A stretch of DNA of 64,000 bases, taken from positions 19,342,802-19,406,801 of the forward strand of contig NC_045145.1 of NCBI RefSeq assembly GCF_008831285.2. Reading direction: 5' to 3'. Below, in pieces: positions 50,649 through 61,405 of the stretch. The stretch's first letter is position 1, and every line of letters begins with the position of its first letter. This stretch comes from Nymphaea colorata. Its lineage: Eukaryota > Streptophyta > Magnoliopsida > Nymphaeales > Nymphaeaceae. The translations under genes and the position numbers were made by a program. The notes under the pieces are model-generated. The model searched no databases. It was not told the DNA's origin and worked only from the letters and a program-made list of their open reading frames with translations.

Positions 50649-50930
50649 CTAAGAGGACCGTGCATCGGCAGCATGATAAGCTTGATGAGTCTCATTTGCT
50701 TTCTGTGCAAAACATGACAATTCATACACTATCAAATGTCCTGGCCCTTCACACAATTGACAGAAATTTGGGCTTTCGTTATTAAAAACAACAATTTCAT
50801 CTTCCATCTCCATTTCTGCTGCCTCCTCTGCCTTTACCTCTAAAACTTGTTCCTCAACTGTCAACGATTTTTTTTTCTTTTGAATAGTTATTGCCATTGC
50901 ATTGACTCGACAAACTTCAAACTCATTCGC
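50649..50930 (-). pseudogene. Antisense copia-like gag fragment
   Basis: The minus strand encodes NFCQLCEGPGHLIV.., a zinc-knuckle-like CX2CX4H with the last Cys displaced, followed by FAQKANETHQAYHAADA. Upstream, in another frame, it encodes FRGKGRGGSRNGDGR, the basic Arg/Gly-rich stretch that precedes the knuckle in many copia gag proteins. Its orientation is opposite to the LTR at 50207, so it may belong to a different insertion. The call rests on short motifs only. Confidence 0.5.
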
Positions 50931-51127
50931 AAGCTCTGTAATATAAGCTTTTCGAACAAAGAGAACTGTGAAGCTCATTTCATAGTCACAAAAGATGTGT
51001 TTTTCCAATAAACATGAAACATAAGTCAACCCAAAAAAGGCAAAAAGTTGCCAAAAAAAATGTGAAACGTGTTTTTTGCAAGTTTTTTCCTTCTTTTCAT
51101 TTTAGGCAATTTTTCAAGTCTATTTAA

Positions 51128-51223
51128 TGACAAACTCGTCTCTATTTTCTAATTTTAAATAGACAAACTCGTTTCTATTTTCTAATTTTAAATAGACAAA
51201 CTCGTTTCTATTTTCTAATTTTT
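51128..51223. repeat. Tandem repeat, three copies of 33 bp
   Basis: The unit gacaaactcgt.tctattttctaattttaaata is repeated at 51128, 51161 and 51194 with very few differences. The last copy is slightly truncated. Confidence 0.92.
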
Positions 51224-54200
51224 ATTTGTTCCTTATCTACCTACTTTTTATGTTGTATTACAAGTTTCTCATTCGTTTTAGTTTTTCCTAATTTTTAAGT
51301 TTTTTTAAATTTTTTGGAAATTTACCACATTTTTCCCTTTTTTTCCTGTTTTTACATCATGTCTTATCATACCTGAGAAAAACCTCATGGTTTAAAATGC
51401 GAAAATGGCATTTGTAACTATGGCTCATTTAAAGTGGCTATATTTGTATCAGCTTCATGGATACATTGGAAATGATGTGCTATCTTTAAGGTTTGCCTGA
51501 GAATGTCATTCCTTGAAATAGGCCTTGAAGCATGAGCAAGCTGGTGTCTAAGATGTATTCATCAGCCATCTTGGTGCCCTTTCTTGGATCTTGGCTCCTA
51601 ATATGTACTCATCAATCATAAGTGCCTTTTTATGATCTTGCAAGCTATTACTTCAGCTGCTTGCTATCGAGAATGAGCAGCATACTTATTTTTAATGGTT
51701 TATCGAACCTCGACTATGAATGTATTCAAGAAAGATCCATGAATCCAACTGAGAGCAACTGATCATGTTCTTGCCAGACTATGTAATCAGGGTTTAAGTT
51801 CATGTTTCGTTCAACAAATGTAGGTGGAGCACTTTTTGATCCATAAACATACCCTAACAGGTCATATGTTATTAATATTGGCTTGAAATGTGATTCCCAA
51901 AAAAGAATTATTTCCTGTTGTAAGCGTTGTTACCTGAGTTTTGGATGAGTTGTTGTGCTCTGCCATGGTCTTGTGATCGATTATGTGGTTTAGTCTAACA
52001 TGATCTATGTTCATAATGGTTTTGCTCATCTCCAACTTCACCTTTCTTTGATAGTGACTTGTATAAGGTTTGGTGCACATTGACGGGTAATATTGATCTA
52101 TTCCCACATACACCTCTAAACTATTTTGGCATTATTTTCTTTTCATAATGGTTACTGCTGTTGTCATCTTTCACCATATGTGTTGGGATTTGTAATCGAC
52201 TGTTGTGCAGAACATCAGAGCTGATCTTATTTTGATTTCCATTACCTTCTAACACAATCTAGTTGAATTTCAGAAGTTCAAGAAGTAACAATGATTTTTA
52301 GTGATGGCAAACAACACTATAACAAGACGGCTTCACCACGAATTTCCTTGAGCAGTCGATGTTCTCTGCTAATGCGATTCTGAAACAAATGGGATCAGCA
52401 ATTCTGGCATCAGGGACATCTCTTCAATGAAATTTTAGATGTCGTTTCTTTTGAAAAGAGGGCATCGGAGACAACCACAGACGCTTAAACTATTCGAGTC
52501 AACCATGCCCTATTCTACCATCCATAATGGAATGTGATACTGCAAACTCATAAGTATCAGAAAACCACGAAAAAAGAAATGAAGTCACTCAAGGAACACA
52601 GATCTCTGACAGTACATGTCTTGCATAGAGTAAGGCAAATCCTAGTTCCTATATCAAGATGTACATTTCCATCAAATATCAGATTGATGCCTCTAACTGA
52701 GGTTATTCTGTTTGTTGGCAACATTACAGGCAGATAAAATGGAAACTATTCAAGTCATGAATATGCGCAACATCATTCTGTTAAATTCATCTTTCAAGGA
52801 TCTATAAACAACTGATATTAATTTTTCTGGTCTGCAGATTCCTTTTATCATAAGAGGACTATCATGGGAAGATATCATTCAACTAGAAAACCTACACTTC
52901 AAGCTTAGTTTGGAGATGGCTAATTATCAGAAGAATAGTCATATTATGCATAAACCACAAGGAAGACAGCTGATGCAAAACAAGCATGCCTATCCAAAAG
53001 TCATTGAGCATGGGAAGCAACATTTCTTTCCTCTGGTTTCCACAGAAAGCAATATTTATTGTATATTAGTGATGAGTTCAGAAAAGGCCTCTATGACTTC
53101 CAACTAAGGAAAACCATACAGAAACTGAAAGCATAAACAATATCAAAAAGGGCTAAAAATGTCTGTGCTTACCCTGTGAACACCTTGAAACTTTAGACCT
53201 GTTTGAAGCTCCCATTCAGATGAAGACATGCTTCCAAATATTGATAAAGCATGGGCTTCAAATTTATAGAGCTGCAAACCCCACAAGTGGTTCCGAAGCT
53301 CCTTGTAGTTTTCACGTAGTTTTCTCGTGCAAAAGAAGGAGCTTGATGATTATTCCCTCTCTATTGTCTGAAAGCAGTGAAAACACACCAAAGCATTGTG
53401 TTGCCCATGATGACCTATTCTAAATGGTTTGGGATATGTTTTCTGACGGAGTTGCATTATTATCTCCAATTTTAATGCCTTGTTTTGGAAACAGTAGTTC
53501 ACCCAGAAATAGGAAGGCATTATGGAGCTGTAACTCTCTTCCCATTACTAAAAACATGTTCTCCTAATTGTGATTAATGCAAGTCATTATCTCTGGCCAG
53601 AGTCCCCCTGTGAGGCAACCTTCATACACTACAAACTGAAGGGACCAAGGTCTGATGAATTTGGAGCGGGCAGAAGATAATGTAGCCCATGAGTGAGCAT
53701 GCATGATCAGATTTCAACATAGTTGGTGGAACCTGTTGATATTTTCTACAGCAAGAGAAAGAGATGGAAGACAGAACCGTGGTTGAGATAGGAAGGCAAG
53801 CAATGTCCTTGGAGCGGAATTTTAAGTGTTCACTGACCACAATTTAAGAAGTAAGGGCCAGAATTAATAAGTGATAGACTAAGCGCAATTTCAAGTAATA
53901 TTATTTGAGAAACGAGATTCCCACAGCTGGAATTGTTCTTGTGTTTAAACATCAGTGTTACTGATGGATTCTGCTAACAGAGTATGTACTCTCAGTTTCT
54001 GACGCTTTCCGTAGAAGCGTCAGAACCCTATAGCTACAGCGTTAGGATCCATAAATTGCTGAAAAATTCACTTACGAAATTGTCATGAAATCTTTTGAGA
54101 AATATAAGGACATGCAAGTGCTTCTGCTCACATATACACAAGAGGGTTGAGATTGCACTCTTTGAAAAAAACGACGATCACTCATGACTTATCTACCTTA

Positions 54201-55724
54201 ACTATCTTTTTTCTGCCACAGTAGTGAAATTAGTGGCTGCATTTCCATGTGCTTCAGATGCTTGAATGTAGAATGTGCCAACGTGATCCAAGGTTATGTT
54301 TAACACAAAGTAAATCTGACAGTGTTGCCCCCTTATTCTTCTGGACAAAGATTTTCACCGTCAGTAGTTACGTTATAATGACAAGGAACTCAATGCCCTC
54401 ATTGCCGCATTTTCTATAACATGATCAGGGCTTCTTCTTTCTTTTCGTTTGTCTAGGCCAATGAAAAACCCAAGCTATATCAACTATGTGAATTGATTGT
54501 ATAATTAGGCAAATTTCCTTGTAAAAGATACCTATGATCTCCACCATTCATCATTATAAGAGATGGTAGTCATTGCAATGGTGTCCAATGGCTGAATGAG
54601 ACTAACTAGGGTCGAGTATCTAGGTTCCTTTTGAAAAGAGATTTGGCAGATCTTTGGATCTGCTTTCACTGCCAAGTGTTTAGCTTAACCTTTTACTTTG
54701 TAGTAAATTTAGTAAACCAATCTTAATTTACAATGGGAGTAAAATTGAGAATTTTCTGGATATCTAAAAATTAGAACCGAATATGAACCAAAAACATCAA
54801 ATAATAATCACAATCCTGACCGCCATCCATTTCATGTCTTGGTAATATTATATCCTTAAACATAATTAAGAAAACCTACTCCTCATTAATACTAAGCAAG
54901 AGACAAGAACAAGCAATTGGCCCCTACAATAGCCCAAGGTGTCCATGGATGCACTTCTCACGATCTAGTCACCCTGTACATGTTTTTGAATCGGGACTTA
55001 GGTTTTAAAAAAAAAATCAAAAAATTTCGTGTGCTTTTTGATAAATACTAGAAGTTAGAGCAAATGTTTTCCACAGCCCTAATTCAAAACCAGTTTTTAC
55101 TAAAACCAAGCGTGCCTTGACCATCTAGTAAGTTGTAAACTTCTTAATTATGATAAAGCAGCATTCTTTGCCTGGGTTTTGATTGATTTAAACGCACCAC
55201 CACCACCCCCACACACAAGCTCTCTACAGACTTCTCAAGATAAGTTAGATCATACGCGACAAGGGTGTCACTGTCAAGTTAAAGGCTCTTTGATAGACAC
55301 AACTCTCTTACTGTGTTGTCTAAACCTCAGGTTTCTCATGGTGTGGTGTTCTAGGGGCTCGGTGGTTGCCCTGCCCTCAATTCAAACACAAATGAATAAA
55401 CAAAATAGTAGAGAGAGACGATATAATAAGGAGGAAGGCAAAGGTGAGTCGGCGAGGGCTCCCCCTCTGCCTTGAGTAGGTAGCAAGCAATTGAAAGGCA
55501 CGTAAAGCAAGTGCTTTTCTCTTTCATGCAAAAAATGAGCAGCGAAGCAAGCATATATGCCTAACATTAATGTCAATTAAAGGTGATGCATGGTGCCCTC
55601 GTCCTACACCAGAATGACCAAACTAACCATTGCATTTTTCAGGCACCACCTTCAAGGTCACGCAGAGAAACAAACTACTCGTGCCCCAAATCAAGTGAGT
55701 GAAACTCCTGTTGTCAACCAACTC

Positions 55725-55760
<36 letters not shown>

Positions 55761-57881
55761 CACATGACTACCCAAAATTCGTTGTTGAAGTTCAAATGGC
55801 ATAATAGTCATTCGGATTTGAAAGCGATAATCTTAATGGGCATAAGCAATTCATATGTTTCCTTATGCTCCAAACATGGGTAATGTGTTCATATTTTGCA
55901 GTTCTTTTTATGAAAAGGATATTGGGAAAACGAAATTCAGTTCAACTAACGAACAATTTTCAAGAAAAGTTCAGTTCAGAAAAGAAAACCAATTCTAATT
56001 CAGATTCGGCATCAGCTTTTGCTGCTAAATCCAATGGGATGTCCCAATGAGATGGAGGTCTGAATCTGATAAATGCAGGCAAGAATCAAATATCATATTG
56101 CTTTTGTACATCCGAGCTCAACCCCCCTCCTGATATCTCTGGTGAGTTCTGACTGGGTGCTAGCGAAATACAAGTGACTAAGAAGCCCGACAAGCTGGGC
56201 GAAGCTTTTTATTGACAAAAGCCATGACAAAAAGTAACAAGGAACAATCAAAGCTTTTCCATTATAACAACTTAATTGAAATTTGAAAACTCATTTTGCT
56301 GGGGAAACTGTATCCAAACAAGTTCACTGAATATGAAGGCCAATTTGGTAACTTTCACATTGGAGCAATTGAGAGACAAAACTTTTTTTCATATGCGCAC
56401 TTTTTTGGTAATATAGATTATAGAGTCCACCATCCACTTGGTCTCTCGCTGGTGTAAAGGTTGTGTGTGTCCACAAGCATCATCCTGTTTAAAGCAAAGA
56501 GTGAAAGATGGAACTCCACCGTCCTCGTCTCCTCTTTGTCACTTTTCATTTTTTAGATCGAGATTCTTTGGTTGGTCTGTATCTCCATAGGGGTTTATAT
56601 ATGTGTCGCCACTATGGATGAATGGTCTTCTCCGATACAGCAGCAGTCTCACCACTGAGTTCCCCTATTGGGGAGGCCGTCCAGCAATAATGCAGGAGTT
56701 GAGGCGTCTTCATCACTTTCGTCTTCTGATCACCGGCGGGAAGAATGTGACACGCAGTATTGTTCTCTTTGCCTTGCTGTTCACTCATCTCTGCTGCCAA
56801 TCTGGTACCTCTCTCTCTCTCTCTCTGTACCGGTTGCCCTTCTTGCATGACTAGTGTGCCGCTAAAAGATTTGTGTTTTAGCTTCACTATCTTCGAAATC
56901 TGGCAAGCTTCTTCACTAACATTACAGAAAAAGTTGACAAGCTTACCTGAATGTGTGCACTTTTTTTCTTCAATTAAGTTTGAAGCTTAACTTTGACCTA
57001 AGTTTTACAAAATCAAAACCACGAAAAACCAAAAACAATGGAATGGTAGGATTCAAACTTCAAATTATGAGCATTATATTGGGAATGTACGCCAATTATA
57101 TATAATCTATAGCCACAAGTTACTACATTAATCCTCTAAATGGGTCGATTTTGCAGCTATATACGGCTAACAAAATAAGCAAGCATTTGAGAAGGGGTTA
57201 TTTGGTCAGCATTGTTTGTCCACACACATGCGCGTTTGCACAGACACACACTATATGTGCCAATTAAGACTGTATGGACAAGTTACTTCACTTGTAAGAT
57301 ATGCTAGAAAGGCATCTCATTGTGCAAGTGTTTTTGGTGGCAATACGACAAGACGGTACGAAAGAACTGAACCACCATCAAAATCCACATATTTCCTAAT
57401 TGGTGTCCCATCATGAGTACAGTAGAAAAACACATTTAGTATTACACATCACAAATAGAGTGATCACTTGAACTTCATTGCCCTTTGCCTTGTGATTCGA
57501 AACTATCATTAGGACACCTGGCTTCACTCAAAATTTTAAAGTAGCTAAGCCTCCTCAAGTTAATAATATGAAATTCTATGATACCTATCAAAATCACCTG
57601 TACTGTCTCTTCCACGGAAGGAACTTGTGTATATGACCATAAATTGACAGGGTGATGCCATTTAAAGTAGGATGTCCTTCAAAAACAAAAAGCAGTCTTA
57701 GTTTAAGTTCTTTTAGATCAAATTGGATCACTTTTCGTCCAAATTGCATTACTTAATATAACAAAATGTCACTATAGCAGCTTTTTTTTCTCTCATTAAC
57801 TAGTTTAAAGTAGCTTTGCCATGTATACTTGGCCGAAAGAATAATAATGCAGTTTGTCACTCAGAAGTGTAGCTTTACATT
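51224..57881. other. 6.7 kb intergenic, no gene recognised
   Basis: It contains a (CA)n(TA)n microsatellite at 55725-55766 and a word repeated from 50099 at 52171-52194. Open frames, including 56603-56854 on both strands, show no family motif. Confidence 0.4.
55725..55766. repeat. Compound (CA)n(TA)n microsatellite
   Basis: About 22 bases of CA followed by about 16 of TA, ending in cacat. Confidence 0.93.
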
Positions 57882-58053
57882 GGGGGTTGTTTGGCAGCTG
57901 GAACAGTATGAGAGTGTTCTGTAGATCTATCTCAAAAATTAGGGCACATTCATTGAACACTATCACTAGAATCTGTCGACAAAGAATCTGCCTTAATTTT
58001 TGAAATGGATTCATAAAATACTCACATACTGTTTCATCTTTCAAACGACCCCC
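57882..58053. mobile_element. Palindromic MITE of 172 bp
   Basis: The first 36 or so bases (GGGGGTTGTTTGGCAGCTGG then AACAGTATGAGAGTGTT) match the reverse complement of the last ones (GGGGGTCGTTTGAAAGATGA then AACAGTATGTGAGTATT). Inside, 'tcaaaaattaggg' pairs with 'ccttaatttttga', so most of the element can fold on itself. It encodes nothing. The terminal G-run and TGTTTGG core resemble Tourist-type MITEs, but I see no clear target duplication. Confidence 0.7.
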
Positions 58054-58794
58054 TAACCTCCCGATAGGAAATCTTCCTTCCGTGGCCTGGCCTACTTGAT
58101 CAACCCCTTAAATCAGACAGCGCATGCCAATCTTCAATGCATCGTTTGTACTTGAAAAGCATAAACCATTTTGACACTACCAATCGTAAAGGAGAGACGG
58201 AAGAAGAGTACCCAAGCTCTGCGAATCCTTTAAAAAGTAAAGGAAGATAAAATCAGCAGCTGCATGTGGCGATGATACTGCTGCAAAGCGCCTCAAAGCG
58301 AGGCAAATTGACGTGGCTCTCTTTATGGCACTAAGTGCACTCTTGATGTCATAAAGCAACATAGATCCCTTGACAATAAAATAGTTGTAGGCAAAAGCCG
58401 GTCCGATCTACTTCATCCAGTTCTTCTCTCTCTTTCATCTTTTATGCCCAAACACAACACAGGTGCAGTAGGTGCAAGGGCTGGTGTGGGCATGCTGTGG
58501 GAAATTGGTCGCACTTACTCACAAAAAGTGATTATCTTTGTATTGAAGTTTTCATGATCCTTAAAACATTTAAATTATATAACTAGTACTCCTTAACCAA
58601 AATTTTCTGATTCCACCCGTAAGTGACAGCAGTTGAATTGTTTGGCTTAAGTTTTAGGTATTCATCTATCGACAGTGGTCGACAAAATAAATTGAAATAC
58701 AAAATCAATTGCAGATTAAGCCTTTAAAAAGATAAACCACGGAACGATTGCAAATCTCTTTTATGCTCTGTTCCATGTAGTAAACAGATTTTCA

Positions 58795-58940
58795 GGGCCG
58801 TTTGGTAGAAAGAATAGTCTATCAATATTTCAGGAATCTACTTAAAAAATTTGAAACAAATTCATGTTTGTGAACCTGTCCAAATCGGGCAGATATATAA
58901 GACACATATAAATTGTTCTTTGTTCTTACTGCCAAACTAC
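58795..58940. mobile_element. Short Tourist-like MITE
   Basis: A 146-bp stretch from GGGCCGTTTGGTAGAAAGAA to a right end that reads, reverse-complemented, GTAGTTTGGCAGTAAGAACA. The imperfect terminal inverted repeats are about 19 bp. It lies about 100 bases before the X8 gene frame. Confidence 0.6.
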
Positions 58941-59047
58941 TTAGAAAGTATCCCCTGTGATTAGTGACTATCACGAAGACAAACAGAAATGGAAAAAAAA
59001 AAAAAAAGAAAGAAAGAAACGAACGGTAGTAAACTCACAGGTGACTA

Positions 59048-60201
59048 ATGATTAGAATCGGAGCAGCGAATGAAGAAACAGCTTGTAGTTGGATCACGAA
59101 TTGGCCTGTCTTCTTCGTTGCTGATGCAGATGCCCGGAGATTGATGACCGCGAAGGAAGCCGATGTCATCCCCGCGCCGGACGTTGGTGGCAGCTTCGCA
59201 TTCCCGCCGTTTTCATTGCCGGAGAACCCAAGCACGGGGTCCACCAGCCCTCCGGCGCCTCTATACTGCATCTACCCACCCGTCATCACCTTCCCGCCAT
59301 ACTCTGAAGCCCCGCCGCCGCCGCCCTTCTACTTCACCCCCGTCATCCCCATCAACCCACCGCCCGCCCCCATCCCGAACCCACCAGGTACCATCCCAAG
59401 CCCACCCCAGATCGTGCCGAACCCACCAACCATCTACGTGCCCAACCCCCCGGAAAGCATCCCTAGCCCACCCCCTTCCTATGTCCCCAGCCCACCACAG
59501 ACCGTCCCAAGCCCACCAGTTGGATACGTACCAAACCCGCCCGCAACGTTCCCAAGCCCGCCCAGCACTAGCTTCCCACCGGTGTTTCAGCCGCCGGTGC
59601 TGTACCCACCTCCGTCGGCTCCTCCTCCGCCGCCGGGAGGGCGGTGGGGATCTGGTGCGTTGCCAAGCCGGCCGTCCCGGAGCCCATCATACAGGAGGCC
59701 ATGGACTACGCTTGCGGGTCGGGTGCGGACTGTGAATCGATCCAGAACGCAGGGCCCTGCTTCAGCCCCAACACGCTGCTCAACCACGCGTCTTTTGCCT
59801 TCAATAGCTACTGGCAGAGGACGAAGGCCGCTGGTGGGACCTGTGATTTCGGTGGGACCGCCATGATCGTCACTACCGACCCAAGTAAGTTCTTTGTTGC
59901 TCTCTCCCTTCCCCTTTTGTGACGGTTGTGTTTTTTTCCTTCTTTATTAATGCGGAGTTAAATAAATCACATAATAAATATAAACTTGCTTATTTGAATA
60001 TTTATCTATTCATTCATTTAAATTGATATTTACGCATTTCATATTAATGGGTATGTATCTGTTTTTTTTTTTTTCAAAATGATATACATGGGGGGAGAGC
60101 ATTGAATTTGTCCGCCTGGTTAATTTCCATTCACTTACTCGTTCTTGTTCATCTTCCTAATTACAGGCTACGACGGATGCCATTTCCTTTACAACGTCTG
60201 A
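59048..60201 (+). CDS. Proline-rich X8/CBM43-domain protein, with apparent frameshift
   Basis: A secreted-type protein with a proline-rich spacer and a C-terminal X8 (CBM43) domain, a six-Cys module that binds beta-1,3-glucan (callose) at the wall or plasmodesmata. Frame A (59048 to about 59641) gives ARRLMTAKEADV, then about 110 residues of PNPP/PSPP repeats ending PPPPPGGRW. The X8 domain is in the next frame from 59644: GIWCVAKPAVPEPIIQEAMD, YACGSGADC, NSYWQRTKAAGGTCDFGGTA. Exon 1 ends at 59884 (CCAA|GTAAGT). Exon 2 (60167-60201, after TTACAG) supplies DPSYDGCHFLYNV and stop. All six Cys are present. The frame change falls in cggtggggatc, where one extra G would join the parts. Splicing 59388-59590 would also restore frame but removes most of the proline repeats. 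The start is uncertain: no clean signal peptide is visible, so a 5' exon may be missing. Convergent with the EF-hand gene. Confidence 0.85.
59885..60166 (+). other. Intron in the X8 gene
   Basis: A 282-bp AT-rich intron, GTAAGT donor and TTACAG acceptor. It interrupts the Ser codon of DPSYDGC and leaves a final exon of 35 coding bases. Confidence 0.85.
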
Positions 60202-60763
60202 GATATCAATTCATGCAGCCGACTGCTTTCAAGAGGTCAAGTCCATTTCAATGACCATTGACATCCAATTTGCACAGGAGGCACAACCAAAGCAATATAT
60301 GAGATGGAATTTTACGGCCATTTCTGCCTAGCTTTTCTTTCTTTTGTCAGTAGTTGCACAACAGCTCTAGTCTATAGAATATCAGGAACTTGAATTTTTC
60401 CTTTTCTTTTACTTTAATAAACAGTCAGCTACCTGTACTATCACTTCTGTTCATTCATAAGCGCATAAAACTAGCTAATGGAGCTTCTAATCTGAACCAA
60501 GGTGATTTCCTGTTGCCATAATATATATAGCGCGCGCACACACGCACACACAGACTGCATTCTTTTCTAAATCAGAAAAGTTAAAAGAACAAGACACTGA
60601 GAGAACATAGTCCTGGCAAACATGGATGATATATAGACCACCCATGAGCACAAATACATGCAACTTCTTCATACCAAACACTTATACAAACACCAAACTT
60701 GCATACTTATATATGTATTGCTGCTTCGCTTCCCAGTCCAGACATACGTACGACTGTAGTAGT
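60202..60763. other. 3' region between convergent genes
   Basis: 562 bases between two stop codons, so it must carry both 3' UTRs. A plus-strand AATAAA at 60416-60421 is a likely poly(A) signal for the X8 gene. An alternating tract (tatatagcgcgcgcacacac and on, 60521-60552) lies between the genes. Confidence 0.65.
60416..60421 (+). promoter_or_regulatory. Probable poly(A) signal of the X8 gene
   Basis: AATAAA, 215 bases after the stop codon, followed by a T-rich context. Assigned by motif and distance only. Confidence 0.45.
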
Positions 60764-61405
60764 TTATGATCTCGTCATCATGGCGATAAAGTCTTCAAAG
60801 CTAACGTAGCCATCCCCATCTCCGTCCACCTTCTTGATCATCCTGAGGCAGTCTTCCAGTGTGCAACCCTCATCCCCTAGGGCCACAAAGACTCGGTGCA
60901 GCTCGTAAACAGATATCTTGCCGTCTCGATCCGTGTCGAACACGTTAAATGCATCGATCAGATCGGCCGCAGCCGCCGCCGACGCCACCATGCTCACCCT
61001 GTCAAACTCCTCCATATTGATGAAACCATCTCCGTCCTCATCGGCGTTGGTCAGCATCCTCATGACCTCCTCATCGCTCGATTCGTCTCCCAGTCGTCTC
61101 AGTATCGACCCTAGCTCGTAACAGGAGATCTTCCCGTCTCCGTCCTTGTCGAACATCTTGAACACCTGATCGACCTCCCATTGTGGTGACGGCGAGTAGA
61201 ACCCGCCGCTGGAAGGGGAGGCAAAGGTTATCTCGGGGGAAGCAGATGCCCTCGCGGTCCCTTGCATCGGTTTGTGCTGTCTCGGAGAGGCCGAGACACT
61301 CTTAGACATCTCGCCTGGGGTTGATGAGAGAGGAGGATTCCGTTTGGAGGAACCAGTCCTCATGATCTTAAATGACCCACTGTGCTTGAGATCAGAGAGC
61401 TTCAT
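60764..61405 (-). CDS. Calmodulin-like protein with four EF-hands (CML)
   Basis: A 213-residue intronless calcium sensor. After a basic, Ser/Pro-rich tail of about 75 residues (MKLSDLKHSGSFKIMR...) come four EF-hands. Loop 1 is residues 86-97 (DKDGDGKISCYE), loop 2 122-133 (DEDGDGFINMEE), loop 3 157-168 (DTDRDGKISVYE) and loop 4 194-205 (DGDGDGYVSFED). All have Asp at 1, 3 and 5 and Gly at 6. Loops 1-3 have Glu at 12; loop 4 has Asp, which usually weakens Ca2+ selectivity. An Ala-rich linker (141-147) separates the lobes. The layout, including the MKL start, resembles CML35/36-type proteins. CMLs change shape on Ca2+ binding and regulate target proteins; targets are unknown here. The ATG at 61405 is preferred over 61540: the upstream 45 codons look unlike CML sequence and contain a TATA-like cttttaaa (61481-61488). 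Convergent with the X8 gene. Confidence 0.92.
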   Translation of the reverse strand: MKLSDLKHSGSFKIMRTGSSKRNPPLSSTPGEMSKSVSASPRQHKPMQGTARASASPEITFASPSSGGFYSPSPQWEVDQVFKMFDKDGDGKISCYELGSILRRLGDESSDEEVMRMLTNADEDGDGFINMEEFDRVSMVASAAAAADLIDAFNVFDTDRDGKISVYELHRVFVALGDEGCTLEDCLRMIKKVDGDGDGYVSFEDFIAMMTRS

